Counted from the first letter of the stretch, positions 1-7,752 are shown. The stretch: DNA of 11,315 nucleotides from Dimargaris cristalligena (GCA_027576995.1 JANBQC010000769.1:1-11315); one strand, 5' to 3'. The notes: generated from the sequence alone by a model not told the origin. Translations and numbers: made by a program.

Positions 1-85
1 CTTGGCCGTGTCCAACGCCCCGCCTACTGTTAGAAGCCTACCCCCGAGACTCTTGACGGACTAAGAGTGGTTAACTCAGGCGACA
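1..85 (+). mobile_element. Right end of an LTR (third, young copy; left part outside the window)
   Basis: This aligns with the last ~85 bp of the solo LTRs at 294-878 and 8981-9554: same order of blocks, the same inverted repeat ACTCTT (49-54) / AAGAGT (63-68), and the same GG(C/T)GACA terminus. It keeps six CpGs (for example at 46 and 81), whereas the other two copies have TG or CA at the aligned sites, so it is probably the youngest. No primer-binding-site-like TGG sequence follows position 85, so this is not an obvious 5' LTR. It is either a solo LTR or the 3' LTR of an element lying to the left. The target duplication cannot be tested because the left end is missing; the candidate is TGATT at 86-90. 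Confidence 0.85.
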
Positions 86-264
86 TGATTAGTTTCAGAT
101 ACAAATGGGTTGTTATTGTGAGGTTTGGCGATAATATTTGTGTCAGTATCACCAGTACTAAGTGGGGAATCACCGGGATAGGAAATATAGGCATTGAATT
201 CTTCATAGGCATGGCTTAGGGAGAGGAAAGCCAGTATAAGGCTAACTATTTTGAATACACACAT
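76..264 (-). pseudogene. Truncated ORF for a small secreted peptide, boxed in by two LTRs
   Basis: From the ATG at 264-262 the minus strand reads 62 codons. The N-terminus is a classic secretory signal: MCVFKIV, then a Leu/Ile/Phe core, then SLSHA with likely cleavage after that Ala. A polar Tyr/Asn/Asp/Thr-rich stretch follows. The last three codons and the stop lie inside the LTR that ends at 85, so the natural C-terminus has been replaced or the rest of the gene lies beyond that LTR. Upstream, the solo LTR (294-878) is inserted about 30 bp before the ATG, separating the ORF from its presumed promoter. No family is recognised and no cysteines occur in the mature part. The signal peptide is the main support. 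The ORF could also be an exon fragment whose donor site was lost, and it is most likely a dead gene. Confidence 0.45.
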
Positions 265-288
265 TTTAGGATGGCTGCTAAAGAGGTA

Positions 289-293
289 TTGAA
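289..293. repeat. Target-site duplication, left (TTGAA)
   Basis: This is identical to 879-883 and abuts the TG terminus of solo LTR copy 1. It defines the LTR boundary to the base and shows an integrase-mediated insertion. Confidence 0.9.
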
Positions 294-372
294 TGTTGAC
301 CCTTCTAATCTGTCTTAATCTAGGCATAGTGATTGTCTGTCCCAACTGGGCCATATAGTACCATATGTAACT

Positions 373-401
373 TCCCATAGTCTCCCCCTGGTACTATGGG
401 A
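373..401. repeat. Conserved inverted repeat in the LTR (copy 1)
   Basis: The perfect 9-bp arms TCCCATAGT (373-381) and ACTATGGGA (393-401) are kept exactly in copy 2 (9061-9069 and 9080-9088), although the loop differs in sequence and length. It lies in U3, upstream of the TATA box, so it is more likely a DNA-level protein-binding site than an RNA hairpin. Confidence 0.6.
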
Positions 402-598
402 TCCTTCTATATCATATAACCCTTCCCCTTCTGGACTCTGCCCTTTGCACCAATCACTCAATTAGGTTATCCAAAGACTCTTCCAGTTACTATTAGAGTC
501 TTCCAGGTCTTCACAGCTATCTAGTCAGTTTATTCTTCATATTATTAGTCTTAAGAGTACCTTCCCCTAGGGACCTGCTGCTGGAGCTGTCCCCTGCA

Positions 599-607
599 TA
601 TATATAA
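599..607 (+). promoter_or_regulatory. LTR TATA box (copy 1)
   Basis: TATATATAA sits in the middle of the LTR, about 60 bp before the AATAAA. The aligned part of copy 2 (9271-9280) is also TATA-rich. This is the expected core promoter of the element's own transcript and may marginally influence neighbouring DNA. Confidence 0.6.
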
Positions 608-667
608 CTGGGCTCCATTGTGGACTGGTTAGTTTCCTTAACTTAGTATTACCCCCTAGTTTACCCT

Positions 668-673
668 AATAAA
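668..673 (+). terminator. LTR poly(A) signal AATAAA (copy 1)
   Basis: AATAAA followed by CTCTATATAT is conserved in copy 2 at 9343-9348. Its place downstream of the TATA box marks the end of the R region. A transcript entering the LTR on the + strand may be cleaved here. Confidence 0.65.
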
Positions 674-878
674 CTCTATATATGCTCACCCCCCTTGTAC
701 TAACTAGTAAGTATACCCACTGCATGTCCCTTGCATTTACCTGCACTTATCCTTTATTAGTTAGTATTATACCCACCTTAATACTAGTAGCCCACTTAGC
801 TAAGTCTAAGCCCCACCTACTGTTGGAAGCCTATCCTTGGGACTCTTGATGGACTAAGAGTGGTTAACCTGGGTGACA

Positions 879-883
879 TTGAA
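879..883. repeat. Target-site duplication, right (TTGAA)
   Basis: This is the partner of 289-293, directly after the CA terminus of solo LTR copy 1. Confidence 0.9.
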
Positions 884-1955
884 GAAAGTGAATATTAAAG
901 TAATATTAGCTGAGACAAAATCAAAAAGAAAAAAACCAGTGAACTACCCTAGTTAGTAATAATAATGTAAAGTTGTGGCAAAAGGCATATAGTATGTTTG
1001 AAATAAATATTAAAATAGTGTAAATGTGACAGTGCTCAACTGTAGGAACATTAAGAGAGGCGTACTATGTCAAAAAGAGGGGGGGTGATGTCTATATATA
1101 TATGAGTGAAATTTGGCCCAGCTGTAAAAGACTTTGAACAAAGTGCATATCGGAAAATATACAGGAGGTTTAATTTTAACCAATGATATTCTCCTCCTCT
1201 AGCGGATTTTTCGTTATGAAGCCTGGCCGAATCTCTCCCATATGGTTTTTACGGGAATATACAAAGGATTGACCCTAGCATGTAAATAATACTTACAACC
1301 TCCATGGTGTCACACTGTGTACCATTAAATACACCAATATTTTGACGTTTAGGTCTGTTTCGTGGTTACAATGGTCAACAAGGCTTGTACAAGTGCATAT
1401 CCACCGGAAAATGTATGTAAGTGTATTCTGTTAGCCAAACAAAAAAATCCCGAAAGCCCAACTCAACTATAAACAGAAAAAAAATGGTGCTAACATGGAA
1501 AAGGGGGACTCCACTCAAGCAACACAAGTGTAATCTGCAAAAGGACAGAGAAGGCCATTAAACAGCCAATAAATAATCGAAATTGGGTTTATTTCAAAGG
1601 GGGTACTTTGGGTATGTTGGATATACCAATATACATTCATTTAACAACCCTATTATGATAATTGAGGGGAAAGAACCACATTTGCAAAAATGACGCTTTC
1701 TCCATCGTTTATTCCTTCCCACCAGCCGCTATGTTTAGTTTCATTCATTTTTACATTCGAAATCTATTTTTCCGACATGTCCTTTATGCATTTACAGGCC
1801 GGCTAATTCGGTTTTTGTGGGCCTTGGGCTTGTCTATTAAGCTTAATAATTAAAGCTAATAAATAATAAAATGCCGGTGGCATTTATAAATTCCACTAGT
1901 TATATATAGCAGGTAGTTCAATGCCTCTTTCGAATAAGAGTTGAGAACAATACTG
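884..1955. other. AT-rich intergenic region without a supportable gene
   Basis: The stretch carries A-runs, a (TA)n tract near 1092-1102 and a G-run at 1079-1085. It has no long ORF with coding character on either strand. CpG is absent from 884 to 1060, continuing the CpG-free zone of the adjacent LTR. A short motif, GTGCATATC...CGGAAAAT(A/G)TA, occurs twice (about 1143-1159 and 1392-1415). The two short hydrophobic reading frames around 1690-1853 overlap in different phases and are not convincing; either could hide a first exon for the gene copies that follow. Confidence 0.5.
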
Positions 1956-2425
1956 TAGCTAGCCAACGCTTTAGTGTACTCTGCTAGAATTATTGCCAGT
2001 AGGAATATTGGATTTAATGCATCGATGTAATGGAGTTCAAGCTGCAGCAACCAACAGAAGGTGACAATTTCCCCCCCCCCCTTGAGCGTTTTCAAAACCA
2101 AGAACTCTCACCCCCCCCTAGACCTTGGAAGTTCCCTTCCTTTAGTATCCCTACTCAATAGTCCATTTAAAAACACTATCACACTTACCCCCATATAGCC
2201 CGTAACAGTACCACTTTAAGGATTATAGATGGGGCTGGAGACCGTTATCTGCGCCCAGGAAAACCTTGTCCATCGCTGCTATTTACCATGGCCCCCATGC
2301 ACTGGTGATACAAAAGACGTTTTACGCATTGCCCGCTGTTCAAGCATGCATTGACAAGACTTGAGAAAGCTGCCTTTGGAGGCCTCGATGGCCGCATCCG
2401 CACCCAATATTTATTCACCGAATAG
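1956..2425 (+). pseudogene. Decayed copy (A) of the tandem cysteine-rich gene
   Basis: This is the upstream partner of the gene at 2512-3105. Matching landmarks in the same order are TAGCTAGCCAAC (1956-1967), an AATGG...AGCTGC coding piece, a donor-like GTGACA at 2061, and a long segment at 2092-2208 that aligns with most of the other copy's intron and ends in AACAG. Splicing 2061-2208 in the same phase as copy B joins a frame open from 1975 to one running to the TAG at 2423, but a TGA at 2306-2308 interrupts it. An alternative downstream frame from 2209 holds a KTL...Y.G match to copy B. The first exon is about 125 bp shorter than in copy B. The mixed frames and the stop indicate a relic. 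No known family is recognised. Confidence 0.4.
2092..2208. repeat. Diverged direct repeat, copy A
   Basis: This aligns with 2770-2882. It starts with the identical TCAAAACCAAG, continues through a C-run (eight C at 2111-2118) and CTAG, then CCTACTC.ATA, and ends CC(A/T)TATA.....AACAG or ACCAG. It is part of the tandem duplication that produced the two gene copies. Confidence 0.6.
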
Positions 2426-2511
2426 CGGAGTGTAGGAGACAAGGGTTCGGCTTGATTGCCAGCCACTTCCCCTTTTCCCTAACCCTACAGTGACCAATGA
2501 TTTGTAGATAG

Positions 2512-3105
2512 CTAGCCAACCATAGCAAGGGCCGTATTCCGAGTATACTCCCTCCCTACTGGACAAGATGGGTTGCTTGTATTTGCATGCAGTGCGACAC
2601 AGTCCTTGGGCTCACAGCCCAAATACCGACGGTGTGTTACAAATCCATGTTCTTCTACGATATCGGTGGGGCAGTCCGCCCCGTTAATACTGTAACAGCT
2701 CACCTGGATAATGGCCCTAGCTGCTGTAAAACTCGGTAAGGGTAAATCGCCCCGTCCTGCCAGTTGTTATCAAAACCAAGTGCTCCCGCCCCCCTAGCTC
2801 CAAAAAACCTTTCTTTATTATTTCCTACTCGATAAGCCGTTTATATATTCTATCTAATTCTCCCCTATATGGCACATACCAGGACAAACAGTTTGAGTAG
2901 CCAAAAAATACATTACCACTGTTTTGGCATCTTTTCGCAATACCACCCCGATGACGAATATGACCCAGAGTATGTGGGGGCTGAAATTAACTGCGGTAAT
3001 TCGCCAAATTCTAAAACACTAGGGGCCCTCAGCCTCTACGATGGGAGAAAAATAATAGCTATGGTCGATTGGGTTTGTCCCATTTCAGCTTGCCCAACAT
3101 TTTAG
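2512..3105 (+). CDS. Predicted spliced cysteine-rich protein, copy B (5' end uncertain)
   Basis: Neither part looks like a gene alone. The exon at 2512-2735 is open until a TAA created by the donor itself (GTAAGG at 2736). Removing 2736-2882, which ends in a pyrimidine-rich stretch and ACATACCAG, joins it in frame to 2883-3105, which ends in TAG. The phase-2 junction completes an Arg codon. From the first in-frame Met (2587) the product would be 123 residues with eight cysteines, including SCC near residues 47-49 and C-terminal VCPISAC. A longer first exon starting at 2512 after an AG would add two more. No signal peptide is seen, so an upstream exon is probably missing from this model. The stop lies 139 bp before MAM33. 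The family is not recognised. Support comes from the splice geometry and from the decayed paralogue next door. Confidence 0.42.
2736..2882 (+). other. Predicted intron of the copy B gene (147 nt)
   Basis: The donor is GTAAGG, there is a TCTAAT branch-like site near 2852, then TCTCCCC and the acceptor ACCAG. The length is a multiple of three, but the intron holds in-frame stops, beginning at its first codon, so retention would truncate the product. Positions 2770-2882 align with 2092-2208 of the decayed copy better than the flanking exons do. Confidence 0.45.
2770..2882. repeat. Diverged direct repeat, copy B
   Basis: This is the partner of 2092-2208, offset by 678 bp in direct orientation. 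It forms the larger part of the predicted intron at 2736-2882. Confidence 0.6.
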
Positions 3106-3244
3106 GAACTCTTACTCGCCACCCTTCCCCACTTGTTAGCCATACTAGCTATATTGGCATTTCTTCGTTCGCAGTTTAACCAGTCCCTCACTAAACAATT
3201 CACTCATTTATATTTTCTTTAACGTCTTCCCACAATTACACACC

Positions 3245-4105
3245 ATGATCCGTGGACTCCGCCTCGCTGCTCTCCGCTCACCTGCCTGGAAGCGTACCGC
3301 TGCCACTTCGCCCCTGGTATCCGCCCGGTGCTGGACGCCTACCGCCACCCTTCCCGCCCAGCAGGCCGCCTCTCTCCTGAGTAACCGTGCCTTCAGCCTC
3401 ACCACCCGCTGGTCCAGCCAGGGTATGGCCGACAAGGACCTCGCCCACGCCCTGCAGCGCGAGTTAACCTACGAAGAGGAGAACAAGACCGATAACCTTC
3501 CCACTTTTCTCGAATCCTTCATTGCCAAGGATCAGTTCAAGATCGAAGATACCCCTGGTGCCAACGAGGTGGTTCTTACCCGTACCTTCGGTACCGAATC
3601 CATTACCATTACCTTTTCGGCCGCGGAAATCCACAACGCCGAAGATATGATCGATGGCGAACGGGAGTCGTTTGAGAATCAGGAGGAATTGCCCTCGGAA
3701 TCCGAAGAAGCCGCCGCGGAAGACGATATGCATGATGTGTCCATTCCCGGTAACAACTACCCCGTGCGCTTCAATGTGGTCATTGAAAAGCCCGGCCGCC
3801 CTACCCTATCCTTTGATCTGACCGCCGAGGATGGTGACTATGGCGTGGATCACATCTGTACTTACAAGTCTGGCAAGCTGGCTAAAGATCAGACCTCGGA
3901 GGCTGACTACCAGCGCCGTGGTCTCTACATGGGCCCCGCCTTTGGCTTTTTGGATGATGATCTTAAGTCGGCCTTTGAGAAATACCTCGAGGAACGTGGT
4001 ATCGACGAGGAAATGGCCATGTTCATTCCCGACTATATTGACTACAAGGAACAGAACGAATACACCCGTTGGTTGAAGGAGGTCAAGGAATTCGTCGAGG
4101 CCTAA
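3245..4105 (+). CDS. MAM33: Mitochondrial matrix acidic protein, MAM33/p32 (C1QBP) family
   Basis: This intact 286-residue single-exon gene matches the usual family length (about 265-285). Residues 1 to about 55 form a mitochondrial presequence: Arg, Ser and Ala rich, free of acidic residues, with a plausible processing site around NRAFSLTTRW. The rest is the MAM33 fold: an N-terminal helix (DLAHALQRELTYEEEN), a central beta region, a very acidic loop near 140-160, and the diagnostic C-terminus with the GLYMGPAFGFLDDDL region and a final helix ending EYTRWLKEVKEFVE. The family forms doughnut-shaped acidic trimers in the mitochondrial matrix; in yeast and animals it supports mitochondrial translation and respiration. 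The start is an ACCATG context with a compact 139-bp leader or promoter region. Antisense frames here are shadows. Confidence 0.93.
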   Translation: MIRGLRLAALRSPAWKRTAATSPLVSARCWTPTATLPAQQAASLLSNRAFSLTTRWSSQGMADKDLAHALQRELTYEEENKTDNLPTFLESFIAKDQFKIEDTPGANEVVLTRTFGTESITITFSAAEIHNAEDMIDGERESFENQEELPSESEEAAAEDDMHDVSIPGNNYPVRFNVVIEKPGRPTLSFDLTAEDGDYGVDHICTYKSGKLAKDQTSEADYQRRGLYMGPAFGFLDDDLKSAFEKYLEERGIDEEMAMFIPDYIDYKEQNEYTRWLKEVKEFVEA

Positions 4106-4775
4106 ACGACTACACCATTCCCGTTTATCACCAAAATCCACACTGCAGTGAAAATTCGGATTACTAACACCCTGCCTTTTGGTACCGGTCGTTTATTCTA
4201 ATCGACACTTTCGCGCCCATGCCAGCTCTGTTCATATTTCTGATAAAAACAATCATACTATCTCGTCCTATTCTCATTTTTCGTAAATTCTAAACAATTG
4301 TATTAAACAGCTGGTAATGGAGTGTTATATAGTGGGTTTTGAGTTGATCAAATGTAGACTATAGGTATATGTCTGTTGTAATGGGTGGCATCTGGATATA
4401 GGCGTTAATAACAGTGCTCTTGATGAGTAAGAGCCCTAAAAGTGATGTTGAATATAGAAGAAATAAAGAGAAACACAGCACCTGTTCTTCCACATTCCAA
4501 AGGCCAAAAAAATCTGCAAAGTAAAATGGATTCCGTTCTTTTATAGGATAAGCCAATTCCCATGCGCGCTCCTACCATTGTTCTCTTTCCCCTTTTATTT
4601 ATTGTTTAAATACCAAGTGGCTTCACCAGTTCTCCCATCTTTTACCTTTACATCTAAGCCTACAGCATTTCGATTGCTAAGGCCTACTCTCTTATCTGCC
4701 GATCCTTTTCGTTGCCAAACTCAGTTACTTTCAATCCAACCCTCCCGGACGCGACCTGGTGACCAATAAAACACA
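4106..4775. other. MAM33 3' flank and CDC5 upstream region
   Basis: The MAM33 stop is followed by AT-rich sequence with an ATTAAA poly(A)-like signal at 4302-4307. The part nearer CDC5 is pyrimidine-rich (about 4570-4745), typical of a fungal promoter and leader. No gene is supported; frames here lack ATG starts or coding character. A short upstream ORF is listed separately. Confidence 0.55.
4562..4609 (+). promoter_or_regulatory. Possible upstream ORF in the CDC5 leader
   Basis: ATG at 4562 opens a 15-codon frame ending in TAA at 4607, 166 nt before the CDC5 start codon. If transcription begins upstream of 4562 it could lower CDC5 translation. Nothing shows where transcription starts, so this is weak. 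Confidence 0.25.
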
Positions 4776-7598
4776 ATGCGCGTCATTCTTAAAGGTAAAA
4801 TAAGCAACAACTTCCTCATTCTAACCCCCTAGTACTCCCCTCACCAGTTGTGAATTTAACCTCGGTGACTCTGGGTACTCTTGCAATCAAAAGCTGTTTG
4901 TCGACCATTCCCACCTAACTCACACCAGAAGTCACAAAAAGCTTCCTAAATCCGTTAACCCGTATGGCTGGGAGTCCTATACACCTTTGCTGACCTTTTA
5001 TTTTCAATGATGCATGCCACTTTTGACCCTTAATATACCCTAGGCGGTGCCTGGAAGAATACGGAGGATGAAATCCTCAAGGCGGCGGTGATGAAGTACG
5101 GGAAAAACCAATGGGCCCGTGTTTCATCGCTCCTTGGCCGCAAAACCGCTAAACAATGCAAAGCACGCTGGTTCGAATGGCTTGATCCCAGCATCAAGAA
5201 GACGGATTGGTCCAAGGACGAGGACGAGAAGCTTCTGCATCTGGCCAAACTCATGCCTACCCAATGGCGTACCATTGCACCCATCGTTGGGCGAACCCCG
5301 GCCCAGTGTCTCGAGCGGTATCAGCGTCTGTTGGATGAGGCGGAACAGGCCGAGGGCGAAGCTGGTCAGCTCGGCTTGACGGGTTCGCAGGGTGGGGAAA
5401 CCTCCGCCGCTGTAACCGACCCCTCGGGTCGGGGGTCGTATATGCATGGCATTCAACCCACTCCGGAAACCCGACCCGCTATCCCCGATGCGGTGGACAT
5501 GGACGCGGACGAGAAGGAAATGTTATCGGAGGCCCGCGCCCGCCTCGCCAATACGCAAGGCAAAAAAGCCAAACGTAAAGCCCGTGAGCGGCAGTTGGAG
5601 GAAGCCCGTCGCCTAGCCTCTCTGCAGAAGAGCCGGGAATTGAAAGCGGCCGGTATCGAAGTGCGTAAAAAGAAGAAAACCAACGACATGGATTACAATG
5701 CGGATATCCCCTTTGAAAAGCGCCCCATGGCCGGATTTTTCGATACGCGGGAGGAACTTAACCGCGTGAACGATTTGGATTTACTACGCAAGCGGTTGAA
5801 TCAGATTGACGGTCGGAAGAAACGCGATTATTTCGACGAACAGGCCAAACAACGGGCTAAGCGGACTAAACAGTCTAAAAATGGGGATGGTGACGACGAG
5901 GAAGGCATTACGTTTGTGCCCAGTAGCACCAACGCCAAATTGTTGAAAATCCAGGAGGCGGAACAGATTGCCCAGCGCCGCAAACTGCAACTCCCTACCC
6001 CCCAGGTGACCCAAACGGAGCTAGACGAGATCATCAAACTGGGCCAAGCCAGCGAGACGGCCAGGGATTTAGTCAGCGATGGGCCCAATGCCGCTTCCAA
6101 TTCCCTTCTTAATGAGTACCAATCCGTCCCCAAATTTACCGACGTCCGCACGCCTGCTACGGAAGATACTGTCATGGTGGAGGCCCGTAACTTGCGTCGT
6201 TTGGCCGCTAGCCAGACCCCTCTTCTGGGCCGGGATTCGGACGAGATGTCAGCTGAAGAGACCGGTACCGGCTATGACGGAATTCAGCCCCGCTCTTCGA
6301 TTGTGCAAACGCCCAATCCACTGCTAACCCCTTTGCGAGCTGGTCACGCCAGCGTGGCGGCGGGCCGGACTTCCGTAAGCCAAGGAGACGCTACCCCGGG
6401 GGGGCAAACCCCTTACCGGGATGCCTTCACCATTAATCGTCACGACGGTGCTTCATCGGTTGCATCGACTCCCTACGGGGGCGGCGGAGCCACTCCGTCC
6501 CCCGCGGAACTCCGCCGTTCGGTGGCCTTGAGTCTACAGTCTCTCCCGGCCCCTAGAAATGAGTTCGATGTGGTGGTCCCCTCGGAACCTGATTCGGCCC
6601 CCGAAGGATATTCCACCGCCATGGCGGCCCCCTTAGGTGGGGAGGACGCGGCCGACCGGGACCGTCGGCTTCAGGAAGCCCAGGAACGGGAACACCAACG
6701 GAAAATGCGCCGTCGAACCCAAGTAGTTCAGCGGGGTCTGCCCCGTCCCTCCCGCCCCCCGGTCTTCGAGGCCGAACCCACCCCACGTGGCTCCCGAGTG
6801 ACGTTTACGGCGGGTGCGGCCGAGGACCTCCCGGCGGACCTCTTGGGCGAAATTACGACCCTGGTGGCCGATGAAATGGCCCTACTGATCCATCACGATA
6901 CGGTCAAGTACCCCATGGCCGGGGACCGCAAGCCCACGCCGGCCGAAATGGCGGCGGTTCATCTTCCTTCGTTTGCCGATGGCCAGCTAGAGGAAGCCCG
7001 CCAGCTTATCGATACCGAACTCGGTCGATTGGAATCCATCACAACCGACCGTACGAACCAGTTGCTGGAACGCATTGAAGCCGAATTGGCGGCCATGTCC
7101 GTCCGGACTTCCGCCGAAGAGGAAACTCTGGCCCACGCCCTGAAGCACATCTATGTGAACCCGGACGATTCATCCCAAACTCCTTCCTCCGACCCGATTG
7201 CACTTACCGCGGTCCCTGATCCCGAAAAGTGCCGTGCGCTCGCTACCCTATTCTGCGAACACCGCGAGCGGGCTAACAAAGCGACTCAACGGGGCCACAA
7301 GTTGGAGAAGAAACTGGGTATTGTATTGGGTGGCTACCAGATGCGTGCCCAGCAATTTTGGGACGCCATCGAAGGACTCACTGATGCTATTCAGCAGAAC
7401 CGTATCGATCAGGTCTGTTTCGAAACCCTGGCCCAGAACGAATCGGCCATTGCTCTGCCCACTCGTCTCGAATCGGCCGAGCGCCTTCTACAACAAACTA
7501 AGCGGCACGCCGGTGATTTACAGGCCCGCTACAAGGAGCTCACGGAAATGCGGGAGGCTACTATGGCCCGAATTCAAGAACAGTTGGCGGCCCAGTAG
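4776..7598 (+). CDS. CDC5: Pre-mRNA splicing factor Cdc5/Cef1 (Myb R2R3 protein of the Prp19 complex)
   Basis: The coding sequence is join(4776..4794, 5044..7598), 857 residues. Exon 1 gives MRVILK plus the first base of Gly7; exon 2 resumes with GAWKNTEDEILKAA. Two Myb repeats follow with spaced tryptophans: W10/W30/W49 (plus W52), then W62/W81 with the last aromatic as Y99. Then come a basic Lys/Arg-rich NLS region (about 165-215), the conserved YNADIPFEKRP (about 222-232), GQASE (about 338), a Thr-Pro-rich middle (about 390-490), LPAPRNEFDVVVP (about 506-518) and C-terminal coiled coil with KLEKKLGIVLGGYQ near 760. Cdc5/Cef1 is a core subunit of the nineteen complex in the activated spliceosome and is essential in yeasts. 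Homologues run to about 600-800 residues, so this one is slightly long. No stop or frameshift is seen. TP motifs in human CDC5L are phosphorylated docking sites. Confidence 0.96.
4795..5043 (+). other. CDC5 intron 1 (249 nt)
   Basis: The donor is GTAAAA and the acceptor is ATACCCTAG, in phase 1 after only 19 coding nt. Removing it restores the universally conserved KGG(A/V)W start of the first Myb repeat, which is the proof of the model. Without it, translation would have to begin at Met23 or a non-ATG codon and lose half of the first repeat. A branch-site candidate, GCTGAC, lies at about 4989-4994. Confidence 0.93.
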
Positions 7599-7752
7599 AT
7601 TTTCGTTTGGGTTGTTTTTTCCCCATGATTCATGTTTCAGTGGGGAATACATTATTGCGCCAGCGGTTGCAGTCACTCTGCGCACAGACCCTGGCACTCC
7701 TTCGTCCTGCAATCTGAGAAACGTCATTTTGCTATTTAGGGGTATTCTACGG

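Larger units (their letters stand above)
294..878 (+). mobile_element. Solo LTR, copy 1, 585 bp, complete
   Basis: It begins TGTTGACC and ends GGTGACA (TG...CA), and is flanked on both sides by the perfect 5-bp duplication TTGAA (289-293 and 879-883). It aligns along its whole length in direct orientation with the LTR at 8981-9554 and, at its 3' end, with 1-85. Inside are a TATA-like box and an AATAAA signal in the order expected for U3-R. No coding sequence or second LTR of the same insertion is present, so it is a solo LTR left by recombination between the two LTRs of one element. It contains no CpG at all. A 5-bp duplication fits Ty3/gypsy or Ty1/copia; the superfamily cannot be told from the LTR alone. 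Confidence 0.92.

Noticed and set aside
86..105. Primer-binding site after the LTR end at 85
   Set aside because: The sequence starts TGATTAG, with no TGG and no recognisable tRNA 3'-end complement.
1662..2101. Frames at 1662-1853 (+) and 1856-2101 (-)
   Set aside because: Non-ATG starts, low-complexity hydrophobic composition, and the second lies opposite the decayed gene copy.
2071..2118. C-runs (11 at 2071-2081, 8 at 2111-2118) as a special structure
   Set aside because: They lie in non-coding DNA and look like ordinary homopolymers; an i-motif or G-quadruplex would need several spaced runs of more regular pattern.
2245..2703. Two minus-strand frames (2245-2466 and 2512-2703), the second cysteine-rich
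   Set aside because: Both start at GTG rather than ATG, and they lie opposite the + strand exons, where splice sites and the paralogue comparison give a better explanation.
3208..4141. Antisense and alternative-frame ORFs over MAM33
   Set aside because: Shadows of a strongly coding gene; composition mirrors its acidic codons.
4359..4769. Minus frame 4359-4556 with a membrane-like stretch, and plus frame 4578-4769
   Set aside because: Both begin at TTG, have no ATG in good context, and lie in the CDC5 promoter or leader.
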